DNA of 64,000 bases, from NCBI GenBank assembly GCA_021390615.1, contig JAJEJU010000022.1, positions 310,001 through 374,000 on the forward strand, read 5' to 3'. The translations under genes were made by a program, and so were the position numbers. Below, piece after piece: positions 1 through 6,845 of this stretch; position 1 is the stretch's first letter; each line of letters opens with the position of its first letter. The DNA comes from Rhodanobacteraceae bacterium ZG21-1 (lineage in GTDB: Bacteria; Pseudomonadota; Gammaproteobacteria; Xanthomonadales; Rhodanobacteraceae). The notes beneath the pieces are model-generated. The model made no database searches. It was given only the letters and a program-made list of their open reading frames with translations, and was not told the DNA's origin.

Positions 1-509
1 TCATCGAACGCACAGCTAAAGGCGGCAATGCGCTGTTCTACGTCACCGTCGATGCTGAATTCGACTTCGTGTGCGCCGAGGATGGCAGCAAGCACACTGT
101 TAAGACGTTTGGCGAGGCGATGGACCGTGGCGACAAGGCGACGAACAAGGCCATGAGTGCCGCCTACAAGTACGCCGCGTTTCAGGCCTTCGCGATCCCC
201 ACGGAGGGCGACAACGATGCGGATGCATCCAGTCATGAGGTGAAGTCATTGCCAGCTGGTCGGCCGTTAGATGGCGCGTGGGAAGGCATCGGCGAGGACG
301 AACAAGCCTTCCTGCTGAAAGTTTCGGATCGAGTCGCCGAGCTTCTCGACTCAGGCGAGCCTTCACTGGCTCAGGAGCATATCGAAGGCCAGCGACTCAA
401 TAGCGAGGAGAAGATGGCGCTGTGGACGCGCTTCAATTCCAAGCAGCGTTCGGCTCTCAAGAAGGCCGCACAAGAACAGAAGGCTAAGAAGATGGAGCGG
501 GCCGCATGA
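1..509 (+). CDS. ERF-family single-strand DNA annealing recombinase (5' end outside window)
   Basis: The frame is open from base 3 and no start is visible, so the N-terminus lies outside the window; 168 residues remain. The segment GDKATNKAMSAAYKY followed by FAIPTEGDNDAD is the conserved core of the ERF superfamily, phage proteins that anneal complementary single strands and promote recombination or circularisation of phage DNA. The C-terminal part (QRLNSEEKMALWTRFNS and a Lys/Ala-rich end) is the usual variable tail. The stop overlaps the next start as ATGA at 506-509, so the two are translationally coupled, and the partner looks like a single-strand-binding protein. Family assignment is firm; the exact role in this element is inferred. 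Confidence 0.88.
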   Translation, partial: IERTAKGGNALFYVTVDAEFDFVCAEDGSKHTVKTFGEAMDRGDKATNKAMSAAYKYAAFQAFAIPTEGDNDADASSHEVKSLPAGRPLDGAWEGIGEDEQAFLLKVSDRVAELLDSGEPSLAQEHIEGQRLNSEEKMALWTRFNSKQRSALKKAAQEQKAKKMERAA

Positions 510-787
510 GCCAGCAATACGACAACACGAACAAGGGCGTTCTCTTCGTCAACGATCGCAAAGACTCAGAGTCACACCCTGATCTGAAGGGCTCGATCAA
601 CATCGACGGCAAGGAATACTGGCTGTCTGCATGGAACGCACAGACGAGCAAAGGCGAGACGCTCCGTCTATCGGTTAAGCCCAAGGAAGCGCATGCCAAG
701 AGCGACAAGCGTTCGTCGGTCAACTCATATCGCAATCGCCGTGACGCGCCGCAGTCTAGCGCTCCGGAAGACGATATTCCGTGGTGA
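506..787 (+). CDS. Small phage protein with SSB-like acidic C-terminal tip
   Basis: This 93-residue protein starts in an ATGA overlap with the ERF gene. The N-terminal half (NKGVLFVNDRK, then GSINIDGKEYWLSAW) resembles a family of small phage proteins often found beside recombination genes. The last residues, PEDDIPW, are very like the acidic DDIPF tip that bacterial SSB proteins use to recruit partners, and the stretch before it is polar and probably disordered. I infer a single-strand-DNA-associated accessory for the ERF annealase. No OB-fold signature can be confirmed by eye, so a general phage hypothetical protein remains possible. Confidence 0.75.
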   Translation: MSQQYDNTNKGVLFVNDRKDSESHPDLKGSINIDGKEYWLSAWNAQTSKGETLRLSVKPKEAHAKSDKRSSVNSYRNRRDAPQSSAPEDDIPW

Positions 788-806
788 ACGCATCGAGGAT
801 CGCAGC

Positions 807-1502
807 ATGAATCCGCAATGTGAAGCCGAGCAGAGCGAGTTTCAGAAGGCGTGGCTTTCAGCAGCCAAGACCGGGATCTTGCACAAGGGCGTCTGGAAAG
901 CCGCGCGCCGGCAGCCGAGCGTGCCGGTGGAGAAGTTGAAGGCGCTCAAGATTCACACATACACCGAAGCAACGGCGTTCTCCTATGAAGTCATCCAAAT
1001 AGTTTTCAAGGATGACTTGGACAAGCTCATCGCCGATAGCGGCAACGTGCAGCCGAGCGTGCAAGCAGTTGCGTGCATATGGACCAAAGATGAGTGCGGC
1101 GTCTATGACACGTCTTGCGGCGGTCGTTTCAGCATTGCAGTCGACACGCCAGCCGAAAACGACATGAAATTCTGCCCATATTGTGGAGCTGCACTCATCG
1201 CCGAGCACGGCAACGTGCGGCCTAGCGTGCCGGATACAGATGCTTATACGAAGCGCGAAGTGAAGATAGATATCGACGGCAAGGCATTCGTTGCCGTCAT
1301 CCGAACTTACACAAAGGGTCAATTTGTACATCGCATCTTTCAGACTGTGATCCGCAAGCCAGGGCAACATCCAGACCGGCGACAAATCTTTCCAGCTCTA
1401 CGATTGACCTCAAATGCTAGGGCCATTCTTGCAGAGCTTGGCGCAGACGAGCTCGGATACATCGACATCGCCGAGCACGCCGGCAAGGGCGGTGAGTCGT
1501 GA
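807..1502 (+). CDS. Phage protein with zinc ribbon, mosaic architecture
   Basis: The ATG at 807 (MNPQCEAEQ) begins 20 bases after the stop of the preceding gene and gives 231 residues; the frame is open further upstream but would overlap that gene. The middle holds DTSCGG, then FCPYCGAAL, a paired-cysteine zinc-ribbon pattern common as a free-standing small phage protein. It is flanked by near-identical linkers: RQPSVPV, GNVQPSVQAV and GNVRPSVPDT. The N-terminal 40 and C-terminal 80 residues (TKREVKIDIDGKAFVAVIRTY) look like separate modules. Function unknown. The last codons overlap the next gene by 4 bases and encode GKGGES, which carries that gene's ribosome binding site. Confidence 0.7.
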   Translation: MNPQCEAEQSEFQKAWLSAAKTGILHKGVWKAARRQPSVPVEKLKALKIHTYTEATAFSYEVIQIVFKDDLDKLIADSGNVQPSVQAVACIWTKDECGVYDTSCGGRFSIAVDTPAENDMKFCPYCGAALIAEHGNVRPSVPDTDAYTKREVKIDIDGKAFVAVIRTYTKGQFVHRIFQTVIRKPGQHPDRRQIFPALRLTSNARAILAELGADELGYIDIAEHAGKGGES

Positions 1503-1723
1503 GCATGGAATACATCCGCAAGACTTATGGAGTGCCGGCGAAGCGTTGGGGCCGCATCGAATATACCGGCGATGAGACGCCAAAATTCGGAACTATTGTC
1601 GGCGCAGATCGTCACGCAGCTTTGCTTCGCGTCAGGCTTGACGGTAGCAAGCGCATCCGATCATTCCATCCGACTTGGAAAATCCGCTATCTCGCTGCAG
1701 ACAGCGGCAAGGGCGGTGCGTGA
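1499..1723 (+). CDS. Conserved small phage protein
   Basis: This 74-residue protein uses GTG at 1499 or the in-frame ATG at 1505; AAGGGCGGTG in the end of the previous gene suits either. The sequence has a regular beta-rich pattern (YIRKTYGVPAKRWGRIEYTG, then GTIVGADR, LRVRLDGSKR and HPTWKIRYL) seen in small phage proteins of Proteobacteria. No catalytic or metal-binding residues stand out and there is no membrane segment. It lies inside an unbroken series of coupled genes and its stop overlaps the next ATG by one base. Function unknown. Confidence 0.7.
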   Translation: MSMEYIRKTYGVPAKRWGRIEYTGDETPKFGTIVGADRHAALLRVRLDGSKRIRSFHPTWKIRYLAADSGKGGA

Positions 1724-2082
1724 TGCAACTTAGTCTAGGGCTCGTTCCCTCCAGTGAAATTCATGTCATCCCAAGGCCTAGTTGGCTCCCACACTTGATA
1801 GGCAAGCGACGGATTGTTGGTGAGTCGTCGAACTCGATCTATTCCAATGGGAACTTCTCGATCATGGTCGCCGGGCTCTTCCCCGGCAAAGATCACAAAA
1901 AGGCTCTGGTCAGGCAATTTCATGTAGATGCCCCACTTCCGAACGGGTTCGCCTTGCTCATCCAGGCCAGCATCGTCATGAATAATGAATCGGTCTGCCG
2001 CGTAGAGCACCTTGCACTCCCCATCCCGTTAAGTGCGTCGATGGTGCGCGCGATCAGGCGCGACAGCAAGGGGAATGCGTGA
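1723..2082 (+). CDS. Hypothetical phage protein (coding strand uncertain)
   Basis: A 119-residue frame begins in a TGATG overlap at 1721-1725 and ends in another at 2080-2084, so it fits the coupled gene chain exactly and has AAGGGCGGTG as its ribosome binding site. Its composition is unusual for a small phage protein (long hydrophobic runs such as FALLIQASIVMN) and I recognise no domain. A minus-strand frame at 1735-2010 covers almost the same bases and reads more like a natural protein. The coupling favours this strand; the amino-acid pattern favours the other. Confidence 0.4.
   Translation: MQLSLGLVPSSEIHVIPRPSWLPHLIGKRRIVGESSNSIYSNGNFSIMVAGLFPGKDHKKALVRQFHVDAPLPNGFALLIQASIVMNNESVCRVEHLALPIPLSASMVRAIRRDSKGNA
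1735..2010 (-). CDS. Antisense candidate gene inside the phage operon
   Basis: On the minus strand a GTG at 2010 is preceded by GGGGAG at good spacing and opens a 91-residue frame. Its composition is that of a soluble acidic protein: RFIIHDDAG, LDEQGEPVRKWG, IFAGEEPGDHDREV and a Trp-rich end. Codon choice is varied and natural. I do not recognise the family. It would be the only reversed gene in this part of the element, and either it or the overlapping plus-strand frame (1723-2082) is likely the shadow of the other. Confidence 0.4.
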   Translation of the reverse strand: MLYAADRFIIHDDAGLDEQGEPVRKWGIYMKLPDQSLFVIFAGEEPGDHDREVPIGIDRVRRLTNNPSLAYQVWEPTRPWDDMNFTGGNEP

Positions 2083-2297
2083 TGGCCAAATCACTATATC
2101 CACGTCGCACAGTCGTAGATGCAGACTACCGTGGCTGCGGGATATTCCACTACAGGCTCTCTTGCGGACACGAGACAAAGCGGGTGGGCCGCGTGCCGCA
2201 TGGCTACGCTGAAGAACACCCGGCAGCATCTGCCATCTGCTACGACTGCCCTCCTGGCACTCCTAAACACGAAAGCAAGGGGGATAGCCGTGGCTGA
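2082..2297 (+). CDS. Small cysteine-rich phage protein
   Basis: ATG at 2082 overlaps the previous stop (TGATG) and gives a 71-residue protein. It contains CGIFHYRLSCGHE and CYDCPPG, four cysteines and histidines spaced as in a small zinc-binding domain, with a polar C-terminus (HESKGDSRG) that encodes the GCAAGGGGG ribosome binding site of the next gene. Likely a zinc-stabilised phage accessory protein; no specific function can be assigned. It overlaps the next gene by 8 bases. Confidence 0.6.
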   Translation: MAKSLYPRRTVVDADYRGCGIFHYRLSCGHETKRVGRVPHGYAEEHPAASAICYDCPPGTPKHESKGDSRG

Positions 2298-2916
2298 GCG
2301 CCCTATCATCTTCAGCGGCACGGACGTGCGCGCGATCCTGGACGGCCGCAAGACGCAGACGCGGCGGATCGTGAAGCCGCAGCCTCCCGCTACACACCAG
2401 TTCTCGGGGTGGTGCATTGCCACCACGCGCCGAAAGGATGAAGGCGGCGCTGTATGGCGCGCTGGCGAGGACGGTGTGCGGTTGATCGATCCTCACCGCG
2501 CCAACTGCCCATATGGCCAGCCAGGCGATCGGCTGTGGGTGCGCGAGACGTGGGCTGAACATCCAGACTTCCCCGGATGCCGGTACGCAATCTATCGCGC
2601 TGACCCGGAGTGCGAGTACGACACTGACCGTTGGCGCCCCTCGATACACATGCCCCGGTGGGCTAGCCGCATCACGCTCGAAGTGACGGAAGTGCGCGCG
2701 GAGCGGCTGCAGGACATCAGCGAGGGGGACGCTATGGCCGAGGGCGCTCCTTTGGAATTGGCCCCAATAGATTATGTCCGGCTCGGTGCAGTTGCATCAC
2801 GTAGGGGCGGCTTCATCCGAATGTGGGAACAGATCAACGGCGCCGGCAGCTGGGACGCAAATCCCTGGGTGTGGTGCGTCGAGTTCAAGAAGATCGAAGA
2901 GAGCCGGCATGGCTGA
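2290..2916 (+). CDS. Phage protein of the ASCH/PUA-like type (TQTRRIVKPQ motif)
   Basis: GTG at 2290 gives 208 residues beginning AERPIIFSGTDVRAILDGRK, followed by TQTRRIVKPQ. This opening, with GDRLWVRETW in the middle and RWASRITLEVTEVRAERLQD later, is characteristic of a widespread phage protein that resembles ASCH/PUA-like domains, which bind nucleic acids. The C-terminus (NPWVWCVEFKKIE) is also typical, and length matches the family. Biochemical role is not established to my knowledge. It overlaps both neighbours by 8 bases. Confidence 0.8.
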   Translation: MAERPIIFSGTDVRAILDGRKTQTRRIVKPQPPATHQFSGWCIATTRRKDEGGAVWRAGEDGVRLIDPHRANCPYGQPGDRLWVRETWAEHPDFPGCRYAIYRADPECEYDTDRWRPSIHMPRWASRITLEVTEVRAERLQDISEGDAMAEGAPLELAPIDYVRLGAVASRRGGFIRMWEQINGAGSWDANPWVWCVEFKKIEESRHG

Positions 2917-3121
2917 TCGCATCCACCTCGATTCACGCATACGAGAGCTGATCGTCGAGCATGGCTCGCTACGTGCCGTCGCGCGTGCAACGAATATCGA
3001 CGCCGGGTATCTGAGCAAGCTTCTCGCCGGCGCAAAGTTGAGCCCAAGCACTGAAGTGCTAGCTCGCTTGGGGCTCAAGCGCGTCTCGTTCTACACCACC
3101 TTGGAGAGCCGCCGTGGCTGA
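2909..3121 (+). CDS. Small helix-turn-helix phage DNA-binding protein
   Basis: ATG at 2909 lies within the end of the previous gene and gives 70 residues. The segment GSLRAVARATNIDAGYLSKL is a helix-turn-helix of the Cro/YdaS kind: a short helix, a turn containing the Asn-Ile-Asp step, then a recognition helix (AGYLSKLLAG). The protein is about the size of a minimal phage Cro-like regulator. Because it sits in the middle of an apparently continuous operon rather than at a divergent promoter, it is probably an accessory regulator, not the main lysogeny repressor. Overlaps the next gene by 8 bases. Confidence 0.7.
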   Translation: MADRIHLDSRIRELIVEHGSLRAVARATNIDAGYLSKLLAGAKLSPSTEVLARLGLKRVSFYTTLESRRG

Positions 3122-3578
3122 AATGACCCTAGCGCAGGTGCGGGACGAGCTTGAGGCCCTGAGAGCGGAATGCGCGCCAGGAAAGCCGCCTCTACCGCTG
3201 GCATCATGGCTCAAGTTCAAGCGCATGATCGACGCCATCGACGCGCACATGGCGAAGTCTGAGATCGCACAGAGCGACCCCGTGGCTTGGCGTTGGACGA
3301 TGGATGCCGGAAAGAATGCGCGCTGGTACACAACGTCGTCGAGGTGCGCAATGGAAAACTTGCGCACCCTCGATGTTTTAGTAGAGCCGCTCTATGTCCA
3401 TCCTTCCGACGACGCACGCGACGCGGAGACATATCGGTGGCTTCGGGAAAATATGGGGCGTCTTGGGCGAACGTTGTCTATCGGACGCGAGGAGCTTGAT
3501 TGCTACGTGCACGTAGTGGACGGCGACCAGCTAGATCGGATCATCCGCGCAGCCATGGCCGGGGAGGTGAAGTCGTGA
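3114..3578 (+). CDS. Phage protein of the VAWRW/YRWLR type
   Basis: GTG at 3114 gives 154 residues. An N-terminal helix (LAQVRDELEALRAE) is followed by DPVAWRW, VEPLYVHP and DAETYRWLRENM. These short motifs recur in small phage proteins near lysogeny and recombination modules in Proteobacteria, where their function is unknown. No membrane segment or catalytic pattern is visible. It overlaps the preceding and following genes by 8 and 4 bases. Confidence 0.65.
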   Translation: MAEMTLAQVRDELEALRAECAPGKPPLPLASWLKFKRMIDAIDAHMAKSEIAQSDPVAWRWTMDAGKNARWYTTSSRCAMENLRTLDVLVEPLYVHPSDDARDAETYRWLRENMGRLGRTLSIGREELDCYVHVVDGDQLDRIIRAAMAGEVKS

Positions 3579-3685
3579 GAATTCTATTCGGCTATCCCGG
3601 ATGGGGATGGCGCATGTACGGACTTGCTTCGTTCAAGAAGAACGGCATGTGGTTCATCGGATTTTCAAAGCAGTTAAGGGGGTAA
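3575..3685 (+). CDS. Very small phage protein (36 aa)
   Basis: GTG at 3575 overlaps the previous stop (GTGA) and gives a 36-residue aromatic, basic peptide beginning VRILFGYPGWGWRMYG and ending in FSKQLRG. The gap to the next ATG is two bases, and the last codons (AAGGGGG) form the ribosome binding site of that gene, so translation through this reading frame would serve coupling even if the peptide has no role. Function unknown. Confidence 0.45.
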   Translation: MRILFGYPGWGWRMYGLASFKKNGMWFIGFSKQLRG

Positions 3686-3687
3686 CT

Positions 3688-3882
3688 ATGTCTACTCAGA
3701 CAATCTGCGATAAATGCGGCAAGACCTTCACGCCGCAGAACATCTACTCTGCGATCGTCGGATCGTTCGCTGTGGCATACCAGGTTACTGATACCAGTCT
3801 TCCTTCGACGGTAGATGACAAGGACTATTGCCATACGTGCTTGGCGGCGCTTGTGCAGAGCTTGGTGCAGGCAGGTGGATAA
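3688..3882 (+). CDS. Small zinc-ribbon phage protein
   Basis: ATG at 3688 is preceded by AAGGGGGTAACT, the clearest ribosome binding site in the element. The 64-residue product has CDKC near the N-terminus and CHTC near the C-terminus, two CxxC knuckles about 40 residues apart that should bind one zinc ion. Such proteins are common in phage accessory regions; no function can be given. Its stop overlaps the next start as TAATGA. Confidence 0.6.
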   Translation: MSTQTICDKCGKTFTPQNIYSAIVGSFAVAYQVTDTSLPSTVDDKDYCHTCLAALVQSLVQAGG

Positions 3883-4103
3883 TGAGCATCTGGCTTTCGC
3901 CTGAGGAGGTCGCCGATCTGACCGCTAAGGTAAGGTGGACGGCACAGTGCCGCGCACTCGTGGATATGTGCATTCCTTTCATTCCGAACGGCGCCGGCCG
4001 ACCCTTGGTAGAGCGAGAAGCTGTAGTAAAGGTGAAGACCAAGCGAGAGAAGAAGGCATCGGAGCCGAACTGGGGCGCGCTAAAGAACCTGACTCATGGG
4101 TAG
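3882..4103 (+). CDS. DUF4224-like protein adjoining the integrase
   Basis: The 73-residue product begins MSIWLSPEEVADLT and continues with CRALVDMCIPFIPNGAGRPLV. This matches the pattern of DUF4224 (an LxxEEVAxLT opening, a QxxxLxxxGIPF core and a GxPxV end), a short domain usually encoded just before phage integrases. The context suggests an excisionase-like or directionality role, but that is inference. The C-terminal third is a basic extension (KVKTKREKK). It overlaps the integrase start by 8 bases. Confidence 0.72.
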   Translation: MSIWLSPEEVADLTAKVRWTAQCRALVDMCIPFIPNGAGRPLVEREAVVKVKTKREKKASEPNWGALKNLTHG

Positions 4104-5052
4104 ACGGCGAAGCACGCATGCGCATCTGCCGCACCATCTGCATATGCGCAAGGGTTCGTATTACTACGTAACCCGTAAAGGCGACAAGCAGCAGTGGATT
4201 CCCCTTGGCAAGGATTACGGCGATGCGTTGAGGCAGTGGACGGACCTTGAGGGCGTATCTAGAAAGCCGACGCTGACGGTTGCTGATGCTTTGGCGCATT
4301 ACCTGGACAACCGCTCTTCCAGGCTAGCCAAGAAGACAATGACTGAGTATCGAGCACAGGCCGAGCGGCTAGGAAAGGTGTTTGGAGCGATGCCACTGGC
4401 CGATCTGAAACGATCGCATGTGTTCACCTATCTCACCAAGCGCGGCAACGTAGCAGGAAACCGTGAGCGCGATCTCCTGCGAGCAGCGATCAATCATGCG
4501 CGTAACCTTGACTTCAAAGGCGATAATCCTTGCGAAAAGATGCAGTATCGAAATCCCGAAACGCCTCGCAAGCGCTACGTGACGGATGTCGAGCTATCCA
4601 AGCTTCTACTTGCCTCGCGCCCTCGTTTCGCGTTGCTGATCCGCTGGCTGTATCTGACGGGCATGCGTATCAGTGATGCCCTAACCCTACCAATCACGGC
4701 AGCTAGTGAAGACGGCATTCGATGGACGGAGGGAAAGAAGCAGATACCCCGCTTCGTAGAGTGGAGCGACGAACTAAGGTCAGTCTGGAAGTCGGCAGCC
4801 GGCTCGCGGATCGGAGCCCAAGCATTGTTCGTCGGCCAGAAAGGCCCCTACACCCTATCGGGAGCCGAATCGACATGGGCGAAGGTGAGAAAGCGCTCAG
4901 GTGTAGACAACATCACTTTCCACGACCTGCGCCGAAAGGCCGGCTCCGATGTGTCGCTGGAGCATGCCCAGGCGTTGCTTGGACACACCGATCCAAGGGT
5001 GACCAAGAGGGTCTATCATGTCCTTCCTGACCCCGTGAAACCGGTCAAGTAG
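4096..5052 (+). CDS. Tyrosine recombinase (phage integrase)
   Basis: This 318-residue protein has an N-terminal arm-binding region (SYYYVTRKGDKQQWIPLGKD), a core-binding SAM-like domain (residues about 70-150) and a catalytic domain. The catalytic signature is complete: the first Arg in LTGMRISDALTL, HDLRRKAG (His-x-x-Arg), and LLGHTDPRVTKRVYH with the second His and the nucleophilic Tyr. It ends 42 bp from the 3' end of a tRNA-Thr gene, the classical target of this family, and so probably integrates the element whose genes lie to the left. Transcribed with the upstream genes. Confidence 0.93.
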   Translation: MGRRRSTHAHLPHHLHMRKGSYYYVTRKGDKQQWIPLGKDYGDALRQWTDLEGVSRKPTLTVADALAHYLDNRSSRLAKKTMTEYRAQAERLGKVFGAMPLADLKRSHVFTYLTKRGNVAGNRERDLLRAAINHARNLDFKGDNPCEKMQYRNPETPRKRYVTDVELSKLLLASRPRFALLIRWLYLTGMRISDALTLPITAASEDGIRWTEGKKQIPRFVEWSDELRSVWKSAAGSRIGAQALFVGQKGPYTLSGAESTWAKVRKRSGVDNITFHDLRRKAGSDVSLEHAQALLGHTDPRVTKRVYHVLPDPVKPVK

Positions 5053-5077
5053 TGGAACGAATCTGCCTTAGTGGAAC
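5050..5077 (+). repeat. Direct repeat TAGTGGAAC x2, candidate integrase arm sites
   Basis: The 9-mer TAGTGGAAC occurs at 5050-5058 (including the integrase stop codon) and at 5069-5077, 19 bp apart, between the integrase and the tRNA attachment region. Short direct repeats in this position are what arm-type sites of lambda-like integrases look like. Binding is inferred from position only. Confidence 0.4.
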
Positions 5078-5094
5078 TTGTAATACCTATAAAC

Positions 5095-5170
5095 TGGTGC
5101 CGGCACCCGGATTCGAACTGGGGACCTACTGATTACAAATCAGTTGCTCTACCGACTGAGCTATACCGGC
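5095..5170 (-). tRNA. tRNA-Thr (anticodon TGT), probable prophage attachment site
   Basis: The minus strand folds into a complete 76-nt cloverleaf: acceptor arm GCCGGTA/TGCCGGC, D-arm GCTC/GAGC, anticodon arm ACTGA-TTTGTAA-TCAGT with anticodon TGT, T-arm with TTCGAAT loop, and encoded CCA. The T-stem has an A52-C62 mismatch that, from memory, also occurs in the E. coli homologue. Its 3' end faces the integrase 42 bp away, so the element on the left most likely recombined into the 3' part of this gene and restored it. Confidence 0.95.
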
Positions 5171-5207
5171 GTTGGCTCGCGATTCTAACAGGCTTGCCGA
5201 CACGGCG

Positions 5208-5957
5208 CTAAAAGCAGCCGGTGGTATGCGAGCCGACGCTGGCGGGGGCGTTGTGCAGACGGCTGTGCCAGTCGAAATGGTCGCCGTCACTGACCACCAG
5301 GTCCAGCCAGTACTCCGGAACGCGCTCGGTGCGTTCGGTCACCTGCGCGGGAAATCCTGCGGCGGCGACCTCGTCGCGGCGCTTGCGCGCGTTGCCCGGA
5401 TCCTTGAACAAGCCCAGCGACACGGTGTTCGGCTGATCGCCCGAATTCACCACGAAGAAATCGCTGATGTGCTGCGCGGTGAGCTTCTTCGCCAGCGCCA
5501 GCGCCTGCTCGCGGCTGCTGCTGGTCGGCAGGTGCACCCACCAACCCTTGGTCTGCATGGCTTGCTCTTGGCGGGCGCGCGTGCGCACAGCCTGGCCACC
5601 GACGGCGCTGCGCGCATCGCGCAGGTCCTCGGGCGTAGCGAACGGACCCAGCGTAAGACAAGCCAGCGTGTGGTGCGGCACGGGTGCGATTTGAGGCGTC
5701 GGGGCAGGCGCTTTCGCCTGTGTCGCCGCCGCCGCCGGAGCGCTCGGCGGCGGCGATGCAGGCGTCAAGGACGATGCTGCCGCAGCAACGCGGTGCGCTG
5801 TTGCCGCCACGGCAGGCTGCTCGGTCAGCAGATGCAGTTCCGGCACGTCAGGATCGTTGGCGCCGTGGCCATAGGTATCGTCCTGCCCCAGCAGCAGCCA
5901 TGCCGCCGCGGCGATATTGCAGGCGATCAGCAACACGAACACTAGGCGTAAAAACAT
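5208..5957 (-). CDS. Membrane-anchored SPOR-domain protein
   Basis: A 249-residue protein. Residues 1-23 (LRLVFVLLIACNIAAAAWLL) are a membrane anchor. Residues about 50-90 are an Ala/Pro-rich linker. The C-terminal 150 residues contain CLTLGPFATPEDLRDAR, KGWWVHLPTSSSREQALALA and VNSGDQPNTVSLGLFKDPG, the pattern of SPOR-like repeats that bind denuded septal peptidoglycan. It follows birA-coaX on the same strand and precedes tRNA-Thr, an arrangement I associate with Xanthomonadales. A ribosome binding site (GAGGGG) precedes the ATG. Peptidoglycan binding is inferred from the domain. Confidence 0.8.
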   Translation of the reverse strand: MFLRLVFVLLIACNIAAAAWLLLGQDDTYGHGANDPDVPELHLLTEQPAVAATAHRVAAAASSLTPASPPPSAPAAAATQAKAPAPTPQIAPVPHHTLACLTLGPFATPEDLRDARSAVGGQAVRTRARQEQAMQTKGWWVHLPTSSSREQALALAKKLTAQHISDFFVVNSGDQPNTVSLGLFKDPGNARKRRDEVAAAGFPAQVTERTERVPEYWLDLVVSDGDHFDWHSRLHNAPASVGSHTTGCF

Positions 5958-6089
5958 CGATTCCCCTCGATCTCATGCGCAAGCATTCTAGTGCGATCGC
6001 GGAGCGACGCCCGTGCCCCGCGAGGCCTGTCAGGGCATGGACCCGACGATTCATCGACCGATCGCGATCCGAGCAGGCGTTGTGCCGCC

Positions 6090-6845
6090 CTATCCCAACC
6101 GATCCGGAGAATGCGCATCGGCCCATGTCGCGAGCCCCTGCAATACGGCATCCGGCGCCCACTGCGCCGGCACCTCGAGCAGTTGCAGCAGGACTTCCGC
6201 GTCGCCACCGCCCAGCAGCAAGGCAGGCGCGCCGCCCAGCCTGGCCGACATCCGCGCGGTAAACCGCTCGATCAGCGCCACCGAAGCCTGCCAGCAGCCA
6301 GAGGCCACCGCGTCCGCGGTGTTGTCCGCCAGTTCGAGCACCTGCCCTTCGCGCTCCGGGCGGACCCGCACCGTCGCACCCAACAAGGATTGCTGCATCA
6401 GCTGCGGACCCGGCGCGATCAAGCCGCCCAGATGCTGCCCATCCCCCGCAAGCGCATCGAGGGTCAGCGCCGTACCGACGCCGGCCAGCACACAGGGGCC
6501 ATGACCGGCCGCACGAGCGGCCACCAGAGCGAGAAAACGATCGACGCCCAAACGCTGCGGCTGGGCGTAGGCATTGCGCACGCCGCAGGCCTCGGCGGGC
6601 GTGCGCAGCCACTCGGGCGCCAGGCCGAACGCGCTCGTGGCGAGCTCAGCGAGCTGAGCCTCGCGCGCCTCGTCGACCACCGAAGCACCGACCACCCGTC
6701 GCACGGCCGCCCACTGGCGCCAGGCCGGCAGCAATTCGGCAGCGAGGTCCTGGCCCCAGGCCACGGCGCCGCGTGCCAGCCAGTCGCCGCCATCCTGCAC
6801 CACCCATTTCAGCCGGGTGTTGCCCAGATCCAGCAGCAGCCTCAC
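6090..6845 (-). CDS. coaX: Type III pantothenate kinase
   Basis: This 251-residue cytoplasmic enzyme phosphorylates pantothenate, the first step of coenzyme A synthesis. The N-terminus LLLDLGNTRLKW is the phosphate-binding loop of the ASKHA fold; GVDRFLALVAAR and GTALTLDAL with GGLIAPGPQLM are the conserved CoaX motifs for substrate and dimer contacts. Length is normal for the family. Its start overlaps the birA stop by 4 bases, the usual birA-coaX operon. No feature suggests loss of function. Confidence 0.95.
   Translation of the reverse strand: MRLLLDLGNTRLKWVVQDGGDWLARGAVAWGQDLAAELLPAWRQWAAVRRVVGASVVDEAREAQLAELATSAFGLAPEWLRTPAEACGVRNAYAQPQRLGVDRFLALVAARAAGHGPCVLAGVGTALTLDALAGDGQHLGGLIAPGPQLMQQSLLGATVRVRPEREGQVLELADNTADAVASGCWQASVALIERFTARMSARLGGAPALLLGGGDAEVLLQLLEVPAQWAPDAVLQGLATWADAHSPDRLG

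Noticed and set aside
5095-5170. A52-C62 mismatch in the T-stem of tRNA-Thr, possibly a scar of prophage integration
   Set aside because: As I recall the E. coli tRNA-Thr(UGU) sequence, it has the same mismatch, so it is a normal feature of this tRNA.
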